Part shown: piece by piece, positions 48,725 through 56,505 of the stretch
Numbering within the stretch: position 1 is the stretch's first letter
Layout of the letters: each line of letters begins with the position of its first letter
Origin: RUG100 sp050953405
GTDB taxonomy: Bacteria > Bacillota > Clostridia > Peptostreptococcales > Anaerovoracaceae
NCBI GenBank assembly: GCA_050953405.1
Contig: JBMNMP010000001.1
Location: forward strand, 682,001 to 746,000
DNA length: 64,000 nt
Reading direction: 5' to 3'
Program-made: the position numbers and the translations under genes
Notes under the pieces: generated by a model
Databases searched by the model: none
What the model was told of the DNA's origin: nothing
What the model saw: the letters and a program-made list of their open reading frames with translations, nothing else

Positions 48725-50515
48725 TTATAATCTGTGCGCGGCAGCTTTTCTTCTGTAGAGCAGGGTGATCGCCATGGCTGCACCGGCTGCGATCAGTGAC
48801 CAGCCGCCGAACCCGTTGTCGCCAGTGGCCGGGTTGTTTCCGGTGCCGGCTGCCGTTCCTTTCTTATCGCTGCCCGGAGTCTTTCCTTTCTTGTCGTTGC
48901 CAGGGTTACTCTTTTTCTCTACTTTATAGCTGACCGTGGGCTTCTGGAATTCCTCGGGAGCGCTCTTGGTGCCGTTAGAATCTGTAGGGTAGAGGACGGT
49001 GCTGTCAGTTACCTTGAGTGTGGCATAGCCGTGGCTGCCGTCAGCATCGTACTTTCCGTAAGTGCCTGCTTTAGTCTCTGGTTTGGTAAGCTTTACTTTG
49101 TAAGAAAGCTTGAGACGAGAGAAATTGCTCACGTTGGTGTTGATCTTGAGAACATAGTGTTCGCTGGAGGGATCCCCGGTACCATCGGGATAATAGGTGA
49201 GGACATAGTTGCCATTGTCAAAAGTATACGTGGTCGTTCCGTCAGCGTTGTCCTTCTTTTCTCCCGGCAGTGCTTTATCGCTGAGGGAAAGCTTGATGTC
49301 GTTCATGTTGTTGACGAAGTCAAAATCGCTGCCTATCGTATTGACGAGATATGATCCGGAACCGAGTGTATAGAGAACATCGTTCTTGATAGTACTGAAG
49401 TCCGGCGTCACCTCATTCCCGCCGATTTCTGCGAGAGCGTTCATGAACTGATGAGACAGCGAATTCTCCCCATAGCTGCTGTCAGGCTGGATCGCATAGC
49501 ATTTGTACCCCTTGGATTTCATGGAATTGTAATCCTGCACGCATTCATAGATGGCTCTGTCGGTAGAGCAGGCGTGATCTTTTATCTCATCCTTGGTTAC
49601 ATATGAATATCCGGCCTGCTTGAGGGCCTCGAGCTGTTTAGAGTTCAGGAAGCGGACAGAACTGGGATCCAGGCCTGTAGCTTTCATGGCACCGCTGTAG
49701 TCGGTCACATATTTAGAACCGTCGCTGCCCACTTCTTTTTCTACATCTGCATAATACTGATCCCATGTTTTACCGGCAGGCATCATCCAGTTGCTGCCCT
49801 GCGGGGCGTCGTATTTCGTATCCCAGGTGTATATGCAGTCAGCGGCATACGAAGTATTAGTATTTCCGTAGATCGTGGCCACATTGCCGCTGGCATTATC
49901 GAACATGTAGGTGATGCCGTCGCTGATGGAAATCATGTATTTCCTTTCGTTGGCTACAGAAGTGTCGGCGTCCAGCATGGCTGCGGCTTTGTCGAGCCCG
50001 CTGTCGAGGTTGCTGCCGGAAGTGATGAGATTTTTATCAAGATCTTTCAGGTAACTTTTCACTGCAGCTTCGTAGGCGCTCTTCGAGAGGCCGGACCATT
50101 CATCCAGCTTTGACTTGAAAGCTTTGGTGGTCTTAGAATCAACGGATCCGAGCTCCTGAACGGCAGTTGCATTTCCCTTGAAAAATACTACTCCGAGCTT
50201 TATCTGTGCACCGCTCTTTTCCCTGGCGGCGACGAGCTGGTCGAGAAACTGACCGAATTCAGGTATACAGCTGGCTGAACAGTCAGAAGCATCGACTACG
50301 AATACGATGTCCGTTGCCAGGGGCACGGTAGCCGAGGGGATGGAGAGGGTGACTTTAGAAGTATAGCTTCCGTCATCGTTCTTCACCAGGTTTTCTGCTC
50401 TTATCGATTTCGAGAATGAGCCGCCGGAGTACGCTGCGGATGCGCTCAATGGCGCGGCGCAGAAGGCTACGCATACGGCCATCAGCAGGTACAGAATTTT
50501 TTTGATATTTTTCAT
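48725..50515 (-). CDS. VWA-domain cell-surface protein with sortase-like NPATG tail
   Basis: 596 residues, exported. A Sec signal peptide ends SASA near 30. The VWA domain starts at DIVFVVDASDCSAS; position five of the usual DxSxS metal site is Cys, so metal binding may differ. The middle has two Ig/pilin-like regions (YTFDNGNYVLTYYPDGTGD; SRLKLSYKVKLTKPE). A Gly/Lys-rich spacer leads to NPATGDNGFGGWSLIAAGAA, a hydrophobic helix and RRKAAAHRL, the layout of a sortase substrate with NPATG in place of LPXTG. GGAGGATTACA precedes the ATG at 50515. Likely adhesin or pilin-related; no sortase gene lies in the window. Confidence 0.85.
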   Translation of the reverse strand: MKNIKKILYLLMAVCVAFCAAPLSASAAYSGGSFSKSIRAENLVKNDDGSYTSKVTLSIPSATVPLATDIVFVVDASDCSASCIPEFGQFLDQLVAAREKSGAQIKLGVVFFKGNATAVQELGSVDSKTTKAFKSKLDEWSGLSKSAYEAAVKSYLKDLDKNLITSGSNLDSGLDKAAAMLDADTSVANERKYMISISDGITYMFDNASGNVATIYGNTNTSYAADCIYTWDTKYDAPQGSNWMMPAGKTWDQYYADVEKEVGSDGSKYVTDYSGAMKATGLDPSSVRFLNSKQLEALKQAGYSYVTKDEIKDHACSTDRAIYECVQDYNSMKSKGYKCYAIQPDSSYGENSLSHQFMNALAEIGGNEVTPDFSTIKNDVLYTLGSGSYLVNTIGSDFDFVNNMNDIKLSLSDKALPGEKKDNADGTTTYTFDNGNYVLTYYPDGTGDPSSEHYVLKINTNVSNFSRLKLSYKVKLTKPETKAGTYGKYDADGSHGYATLKVTDSTVLYPTDSNGTKSAPEEFQKPTVSYKVEKKSNPGNDKKGKTPGSDKKGTAAGTGNNPATGDNGFGGWSLIAAGAAMAITLLYRRKAAAHRL

Positions 50516-50621
50516 TGTAATCCTCCAATCCCAGTCAAAAAACACGATATATATAGACAATTCATTACAGATTCCATAGCACTCCTGAAATGTCAGTAAA
50601 AAATGTCATAGATATAAATAT

Positions 50622-50650
50622 ATTTTAATGTATAGGCCGATTGCTGTCAA
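50622..50650 (-). promoter_or_regulatory. promoter of the VWA surface gene
   Basis: Minus strand perfect TTGACA (50650-50645), 17 bases, TAAAAT (50627-50622), giving a leader of about 100 bases. Confidence 0.75.
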
Positions 50651-50773
50651 CACCGCTTCCGAACGGACAGAAAAAATTGAACCGGCCTTGATTTTAGAAA
50701 ACGTATTTAGAATCAAGAAACAAGAGATGGCTGTTCAATGAAAGATGAATCTCTATTAAAGCATTGTTTAGAG

Positions 50774-50835
50774 CCGGTGCCGCCAAAGAAAAAGATGCCG
50801 TATTTTATAGCAGTGCCTGCTGCTGCAGGCACCGG
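50774..50835 (+). other. intergenic alternative hairpins (possible small RNA)
   Basis: CCGGTGCC (50774-50781) can pair with GGCACCGG (50828-50835), or GTGCCTGC (50813-50820) with GCAGGCAC (50825-50832); the two share 50828-50832. A weak stem near 50872-50893 ending in GTTTTTTT follows. It lies upstream of the serpin promoter. Apart from this and the two promoters, 50516-51001 shows no gene. Confidence 0.35.
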
Positions 50836-50904
50836 TTTCGAAGCTGCCTGGTGCTCTGTGATTACAATCGGGACTTCAGCCGCCTTTAAGTCGTTTTTTT
50901 GCTG

Positions 50905-50933
50905 TTTACAAGGTCAGCAGAGATACATATAAT
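50905..50933 (+). promoter_or_regulatory. promoter of the serpin gene
   Basis: TTTACA (50905-50910), 17 bases, perfect TATAAT (50928-50933). Confidence 0.7.
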
Positions 50934-51001
50934 TTAACTGTACAAATCAATATTTGTGGCGGGGCCGCTATACGTGGAAGGATCCGGAGAGAAAAATAAA
51001 A

Positions 51002-52105
51002 ATGATAGAGAAATATATAAAAAAGTATAACGAAATAAATTCGATCTTGTTGAGAGATCTGTCAGCTGCCGCAGCGGATGATAACGTTGTCTTCTCGGCG
51101 GCTTCACTGATAACTCTGCTGGCTGTTGCGGCGCAGTCTGCTGCAGGCGAGACCCGTGCGGAAATAGTGCGCGCTCTCACTGACGATGAGGACCGTGACT
51201 CATTGATAGAAACTGTCTGCGAAATGCAGAGAATATTGTCGGCCGGCGGGGAACTCAAATCGGCGAACGCCGTGTTCATCAGCGATGAGATCGAGGCCTC
51301 CGTCAGGCCCGGCTACGGGGAAAAGCTGCACGATATTTTTAAAGCGGATCTGATCGTCACCGGAGATATAGTCTCTGATCTGAATCGATGGGTCAATGAA
51401 AAGACCGAAGGTATGATCCATGAGATCGCAGATGAATCTATGAGCAAAATGGTGATCGGTATGCTGAATGCTATGTTTTTCGATGCCGACTGGGCGCAAG
51501 ACTACGAAGACGATGATATCTCATGGAGAACTTTTACGAACGCCGATGGAACAAAGGTGAAGGTCCCCATGATGCAGAGCCGGGAAAGTGCGTATTTAGA
51601 AAACGAATCATTCACAGGTTTTGTCAGGGACTACGACGGCGATTTCAGTTTTCTGGCGCTGCTACCGAAGGAAGAAGGAAGAGAATCTCTGGTGGGAGCA
51701 GTTACTGAGCTGGACATTTCAGAACTATATCAGAACATAGTATACTGCGAAGTCGAGGCGGTGATACCGGAATTTGCACTCGATTTCGGGTGCGATCTGA
51801 CTGATCCCTGCAAACGCATGGGGATCAGGGAGCTTTTCGGCTCCAATGCCGACCTCAGTCCGCTTTCATCTGCTGAGCAGCTGGTGGGCGGCGGGATCCT
51901 GCATCAGGCGCGTATCGAGGTAGACCGCAGGGGTACCAGGGCTGCGGCGGCCACCGTATTTTATACATTAGGGAGTGCCGCTCCGGAGCCGCGCAGGCTC
52001 AAAAAAGTTTCTTTGAACAGGCCGTTCTTGTTCGCCATCGTTGAAAAGAATATGGGGCTGCCGTTGTTCACGGGGCAAGTCTGCTATTTAGATGATCAGA
52101 AATAA
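51002..52105 (+). CDS. serpin-family protease inhibitor
   Basis: 367 residues, full serpin length. Helix A/B landmarks NVVFSAASLITLLAVAAQSAAGETRAEI, breach and shutter parts LNAMFFDADW and IPEF, and the closing SLNRPFLFAIVEK (strand 4B/5B) are all present. The reactive loop EVDRRGTRAAAATVF has the small-residue hinge of inhibitory serpins. Counting Gly311 as P15 puts P1 at Ser325 and P1' at Ala326, so an elastase- or subtilisin-like target is possible. No signal peptide is seen, so it is cytoplasmic unless exported otherwise. I start at 51002 behind GGAGAG; 50954 would add 16 charged residues. Confidence 0.9.
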   Translation: MIEKYIKKYNEINSILLRDLSAAAADDNVVFSAASLITLLAVAAQSAAGETRAEIVRALTDDEDRDSLIETVCEMQRILSAGGELKSANAVFISDEIEASVRPGYGEKLHDIFKADLIVTGDIVSDLNRWVNEKTEGMIHEIADESMSKMVIGMLNAMFFDADWAQDYEDDDISWRTFTNADGTKVKVPMMQSRESAYLENESFTGFVRDYDGDFSFLALLPKEEGRESLVGAVTELDISELYQNIVYCEVEAVIPEFALDFGCDLTDPCKRMGIRELFGSNADLSPLSSAEQLVGGGILHQARIEVDRRGTRAAAATVFYTLGSAAPEPRRLKKVSLNRPFLFAIVEKNMGLPLFTGQVCYLDDQK

Positions 52106-52158
52106 AGATGTCGCTCTGCGGGAAATGCCGGCATGCGGGCAGCTGCCGGAGACGGGCT

Positions 52159-52605
52159 TTATCTGCTGCGCTTCTTGCGCTTCTTTTTCCCGTGATGACG
52201 TTTCTGGGGGATCTTCTCTTTGGGCGGGGTAACGCTGATGTTCAGGTTCGTGTTCAAGTGCTCGTAATACTTGTGACGCTCCTCGTAGGGGATGTTATCC
52301 TGCTTTTCAGCCGTGTAGTAGATGTCCGCCAGTTCCTCCCTGCTGAAGAATGACTTTGACTTGATTATCTTTGGCAGCAGTGAGCGGATCGAGCGGAACG
52401 CATCCGGCGTCGGATGCGCGTAGAATTTGTTGATGCGGTGTCTCAGCATATTGGTAGTCAGCAGCATCCAGAGCGTTGCAAAGATGACGATGTAATCAAT
52501 GATCATGAACATACCGATATTGATCACGTCAAACGAATTGAGTATGCCGATAACTACTGCAGCTGCAAATACAGCTGCCACTATTATATTCTGCTTTTTG
52601 TTCAT
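52159..52605 (-). CDS. small membrane protein with basic tail
   Basis: 148 residues, unrecognised. Two helices (about 5-23 and 28-50: NIIVAAVFAAAVVIGILNSF; IGMFMIIDYIVIFATLWMLL) are followed by a cytoplasmic region with PDAFRSIRSLLPKIIKSKSFFSREELADIYYTAEKQDNIPYEERHKYYEHL and a highly basic end (HHGKKKRKKRSR). The tail may bind nucleic acid or acidic phospholipid. GCAGGAGGCGATT precedes the ATG at 52605. It sits convergent to the serpin gene and divergent from the N-acetyltransferase gene. Confidence 0.65.
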   Translation of the reverse strand: MNKKQNIIVAAVFAAAVVIGILNSFDVINIGMFMIIDYIVIFATLWMLLTTNMLRHRINKFYAHPTPDAFRSIRSLLPKIIKSKSFFSREELADIYYTAEKQDNIPYEERHKYYEHLNTNLNISVTPPKEKIPQKRHHGKKKRKKRSR

Positions 52606-52754
52606 AATCGCCTCCTGCAATTACGATACCATCAGGAAAGCCCGAACGCAAGAGTATTTGCATCGTGGCCACGGTAAGCTGTGGGAAAGCCTTGATGAGA
52701 CCGATGAAAGAAAGTATAATATAAGTAAAAATATGGTAGCAAAGGGGTATGTAA

Positions 52755-53549
52755 ATGTCAATTTTCAAGCAGATCAACGGCCGCCCGATGACGGCGGAGG
52801 AAACAGCAGCTTATCTGGAACGCATAGACATGCCGCAACCGGAGAAGCTGGACGAAGCTTATCTGGCACGGCTCCAATGGGCTCATATGCAAGCGGTTCC
52901 TTTCGAGAACCTCGATATCATGCGGGGAAGAGAGCTGACACTGGATAGAGATCCCCTGTTCGAGAAGATAGTATACAGGCGCCGGGGCGGGGTGTGCGCT
53001 GAATTGAACACTCTGTACAACTGGCTGCTGGAGTCGCTCGGATATGATGTGGACAGCTATCATTCACGCATCATCTCCGATAATGTCCCTTATCCGGGGC
53101 GCAGCCACAGGATCATGGCGGTGAACATTGAGGGACAAAAGTGGCTCACAGATGTGGGCTTCAATTATGAACACCATCGCAAGCCGTTGCTGCTGGAGGC
53201 GGGACTGCTCCAGGATGACGGCGAGTGCGGCTACAGGCTGGAACGCGATCCGGCTTACGGCTGGCTGATGTGGCAGGACAGGAGGGAAGCCGGCTGGAGG
53301 AAGAAGATCGCCTTCTCCGAGGACCCCAACATCGATGCTGATTTTGTTGCGGCGACTTTCTTCGCCCAGCACCATCGCGATTCGAAGATAAACAAGAAAA
53401 CCAAGGTCTCCTTATACATCGGCGGCGTATTCCACGGCATCAGGCAGGGTAACTATCTTGTGGAGCACAGCGGTGTTGAGCAGATCGTTGAAGAAGGCAT
53501 TTCCAGCGCCAGAGAGGAAGAATTGCTGCGGGAAGTATTCAAACTGTAA
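52755..53549 (+). CDS. nat: arylamine N-acetyltransferase
   Basis: Transfers acetyl from acetyl-CoA to aromatic amines or hydrazines, cytoplasmic. It has 264 residues. The catalytic triad is visible: Cys81 in RRRGGVCAELN, His118 in GRSHRIMAV and Asp133 in KWLTDVGF. The N-terminal segment VPFENLDI matches the family. GGGGTATGTAA is a modest ribosome site. The acceptor in vivo is not known. It precedes a CDF gene but with an 84-base gap and a separate TATAAT box. Confidence 0.93.
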   Translation: MSIFKQINGRPMTAEETAAYLERIDMPQPEKLDEAYLARLQWAHMQAVPFENLDIMRGRELTLDRDPLFEKIVYRRRGGVCAELNTLYNWLLESLGYDVDSYHSRIISDNVPYPGRSHRIMAVNIEGQKWLTDVGFNYEHHRKPLLLEAGLLQDDGECGYRLERDPAYGWLMWQDRREAGWRKKIAFSEDPNIDADFVAATFFAQHHRDSKINKKTKVSLYIGGVFHGIRQGNYLVEHSGVEQIVEEGISSAREEELLREVFKL

Positions 53550-53633
53550 GCGATTCATTACAGCAAATTAGTCAGATGAAAAAGTGATATAATGTTTCGG
53601 TAAGCAAACTAGTCATTCGGGAGGAGTGAAATA

Positions 53634-54572
53634 ATGGATGACGATTCACAATCGTTGAATAAGGCGAATAAGAAGAAAGAAAAGATAAAATCTGAAAGCC
53701 GCATCTTGCGGATATCATTTGCAGGCAGTGTTGCCTTCCTTGTAGCAGAGATAGTTATGGCGATAGTGACCCACTCGCGAGCGGTGCTCGCCGACTGCGT
53801 TTACGACATCGCGGACATGGCCATGCTGGTGCCTTTCATGATATTGATCCCTCTGCTCTACAAACCAGTGACCGAAAAGAGGCCTTATGGCTACTCTCAG
53901 ATAGAATCGCTCTTCATACTGATCAAGAGCGGTCTTTTGATAGTGGTGACCGTACAGCTGATCGTCAGCAGCATCAAGTTGCTGCTGTCCGGAGGGCACG
54001 ATGTGGATGCCGGCGTAGTTGCCATATTTGAACTGGCAGTTTCCGGCACCTGTGTTGCCATGTACCTGCTACTCAACCATCTGAACAAGGCATTCTCGTC
54101 ACCGACAGTAAAGGCGGAGCTCTATATATGGAAGCTCGATTCCATCAGCACTCTGGGCGTGGGAGCTGCCTTCCTGGTTCAGGTCGCCCTGGCGCACACA
54201 TCGATAGCATGGGTGACGCAGTACAGCGACCCCGTAATTGCCATAGTTATTTCTTCGCTGCTGCTGAGAGAACCGATAGGCATGTTCATAGAGAGCCTGC
54301 GCAATCTGATACTCTTTGCACCGCGGAAGGAAGTCTTTGACCAGGTAAAGAAGTTCGCGGAAGACGCCATGGAGGGCTGCGATTTCCACCTCAGCTTTCT
54401 CGATGTGACCAAGACCGGACGCAAGTTGTGGGTCGAGGTGTTCATTGTGCAGGACGGGGATACCATGAACATACCGGTATTGAAGAGGGTGCGCAGTGAG
54501 ATCGTGGCCAGCCTTTTGAAGCATTATGATAATGTATATGTAGAGATAGTGCCCGAACTGGAGAATATGTAA
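53634..54572 (+). CDS. cation diffusion facilitator (CDF) metal transporter
   Basis: Membrane protein of 312 residues with about six helices and a C-terminal cytoplasmic domain (about 225-312, VTKTGRKLWVEVFIV, NIPVLKRVRSEIVASLL). The helix-2 metal site reads LADCVYDIADM (D-x3/4-D), but helix 5 has ELYIWKLDSIST with Trp in the place of the usual metal-binding His/Asp, so the ion choice may differ from Zn-type YiiP. Likely exports a divalent cation such as Mn2+, Fe2+ or Zn2+ by H+ exchange (inference). GGGAGGAGTGAAATA precedes the ATG. Confidence 0.85.
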   Translation: MDDDSQSLNKANKKKEKIKSESRILRISFAGSVAFLVAEIVMAIVTHSRAVLADCVYDIADMAMLVPFMILIPLLYKPVTEKRPYGYSQIESLFILIKSGLLIVVTVQLIVSSIKLLLSGGHDVDAGVVAIFELAVSGTCVAMYLLLNHLNKAFSSPTVKAELYIWKLDSISTLGVGAAFLVQVALAHTSIAWVTQYSDPVIAIVISSLLLREPIGMFIESLRNLILFAPRKEVFDQVKKFAEDAMEGCDFHLSFLDVTKTGRKLWVEVFIVQDGDTMNIPVLKRVRSEIVASLLKHYDNVYVEIVPELENM

Positions 54573-54654
54573 GCCATTTTAGTGGTTAATGCATTTCTGT
54601 TATGGTATAATATCGTGGATAATAACTAAAAAGGAAGATACTAAAGGTAACCCA

Positions 54655-56427
54655 ATGGAAAGAGAAGAATTTTTGAAAATTTACCGCCACTCGATGGCGC
54701 ATATCCTGGCAAAAGCCGTGATAGAGATATTCGGCAAAGAAAACGTGCAGTATGCTATAGGGCCGCAGATCGATGACGGCTTCTATTACGATTTTCAGTT
54801 GCCGAGGATGCTGACCAAAGAAGATCACAAACCTATTGAAGATAAGATGCGTGAGATCCTCAAGAGAAAAGAGGACTGGGTACGCAAAGAGGTGACCCGG
54901 GAAGAAGCACTGGAAATATTCAGCGATCAGAAATTCAAGAAGGAACTGATCGAAGAACTGCCGCCGGATGAGAAGATAACCGTCTACTACACAGGAGACG
55001 ATTATGTGGATCTCTGCGCAGGACCGCACATAGAAAACTCACAGGAACTGCTGGGAGCAGCCTTCCAGATCCGTTCGATATCGGGAGCTTACTGGAGAGG
55101 CGATGAAAACCGCGACCAGCTGCAGCGCATATACTGTTACTGCTATCCGGACAAGAAAGCCCTCAAAGAGCACCTTGCACTGGTAAAGGAGGCCATGGAG
55201 CGCGACCACAAAAAGCTGGGACCGGAACTGGATCTGTTCATGTTCGATCCGACTGCACCGGGAATGCCGTACTGGCTGCCGGACGGTCTCGCGGTGTATA
55301 ACGCGTTGCAGGATTTCTGGCGGCGCGAGCACGAACTGCACGGCTATAAGGAGATCGCGGCGCCGGTGCTCAACGAGCGCCAGCTGTGGATCACCAGTGG
55401 ACACTGGGCACACTACAAAGACAACATGTTCCTGGCACCGGTCGATGACGACAGAGTCTTCGCGGTCAAGCCGATGAACTGCCCCAACGCGATCATGGTC
55501 TACAAGAGGGGACAGAGGAGCTATCGCGAGCTGCCGCTGCGTATCTCAGAGATGGACGTGATCCACAGAAAAGAAAAGTCCGGCGAACTGAACGGGCTCT
55601 TCAGAGTGCAGGAATTCAGGCAGGACGATGCACATACATTCCTGATGAACGAGCAGATAGCCGATGAGATCGGCGATATCATGGATATAGCTGAAAAGAT
55701 CTACGGTACTTTCGGACTCACATACCGCGCGGAGCTTTCCACGAGGCCGGACGACTTCATGGGAGACATCGAAGTCTGGAATCAGGCGGAGGCCTCTCTG
55801 AAGGCGATATTAGACGACAAGTACGGCGAGGGCAACTATGCCATCAACGAGGGCGATGGCGCCTTCTACGGACCGAAGATAGACCTGCAGATGAAAGACT
55901 GCCTCGGCAGAGAATGGCAGATGGGTACCATACAGCTGGACTTCCAGCTGCCGCTGAACTTCGATCTCTCATATGTGGCCAGCGATGGCACGCATCAGAG
56001 GCCGGTATTGATCCATCGTGCGATATTCGGATCCATGGAGAGATTCATCGGAATCCTGATAGAGAACTTTAAGGGAGCCTTCCCGTTCTGGCTGGCGCCC
56101 AAGCAGGTAGGCATCGTACCTATCAGACCGGAGCACAATGAATATGCCAGAAAGGTGGCCGACAAGCTGTACGAGAACCGCATACGCTTTGATGCCAGGT
56201 ACGAGAACGAGCACATGCGCCTCAAGATCAAGAACTTCAAACAGCACAAGGTGCCTTATGTAATTATACTGGGCGACAACGAGGCGGAAAAGGAGACTGT
56301 TTCCATCAACCTGCGCGGCGGCAACCGCAAGCTGCAGGATGTGCCGCTCGACAAGTTCATACAGATGTGCCGCACAATGAATCTGGAGCACAGCCTGGAA
56401 CTGATAGACGAAGTCCCTGAGGACTGA
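54655..56427 (+). CDS. thrS: threonyl-tRNA synthetase lacking the N-terminal TGS domain
   Basis: Class II synthetase of 590 residues that charges tRNA-Thr. The usual ~60-residue TGS domain is absent: the protein starts almost at the editing domain, whose HxxxH (His12, His16) and DLCAGPH motifs are intact. The catalytic core has motif 2 and zinc ligands (AVKPMNCPNAIM; FRVQEFRQDDAHTF; VLIHRAIFGSMERFIGILIE). The anticodon-binding domain ends the protein (FWLAPKQVGIVPI). The ATG at 54655 follows AAAGGTAACCC. The upstream gap is too short for a T-box. A terminator at 56441 follows. Confidence 0.94.
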   Translation: MEREEFLKIYRHSMAHILAKAVIEIFGKENVQYAIGPQIDDGFYYDFQLPRMLTKEDHKPIEDKMREILKRKEDWVRKEVTREEALEIFSDQKFKKELIEELPPDEKITVYYTGDDYVDLCAGPHIENSQELLGAAFQIRSISGAYWRGDENRDQLQRIYCYCYPDKKALKEHLALVKEAMERDHKKLGPELDLFMFDPTAPGMPYWLPDGLAVYNALQDFWRREHELHGYKEIAAPVLNERQLWITSGHWAHYKDNMFLAPVDDDRVFAVKPMNCPNAIMVYKRGQRSYRELPLRISEMDVIHRKEKSGELNGLFRVQEFRQDDAHTFLMNEQIADEIGDIMDIAEKIYGTFGLTYRAELSTRPDDFMGDIEVWNQAEASLKAILDDKYGEGNYAINEGDGAFYGPKIDLQMKDCLGREWQMGTIQLDFQLPLNFDLSYVASDGTHQRPVLIHRAIFGSMERFIGILIENFKGAFPFWLAPKQVGIVPIRPEHNEYARKVADKLYENRIRFDARYENEHMRLKIKNFKQHKVPYVIILGDNEAEKETVSINLRGGNRKLQDVPLDKFIQMCRTMNLEHSLELIDEVPED

Positions 56428-56440
56428 TAATAAGAACTGA

Positions 56441-56470
56441 AAAACCGGAAGGCGGCAGCCTTCCGGTTTT
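56441..56470. terminator. bidirectional terminator between thrS and pyc
   Basis: AAAACCGGAAGGC (56441-56453), GGCA, GCCTTCCGGTTTT (56458-56470): a perfect 13-bp stem with A and T flanks, for convergent genes. Confidence 0.9.
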
Positions 56471-56505
56471 AAGTTGCTTTTGATTTTTGATTTCAGACGG
56501 ATCTT

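Noticed and set aside
50738..50932. 64-codon plus-strand frame before the serpin gene
   Set aside because: Overlaps the hairpins and the serpin promoter; no Shine-Dalgarno site.
54573..54654. T-box leader for thrS
   Set aside because: The gap is only 82 bases and already holds the promoter.
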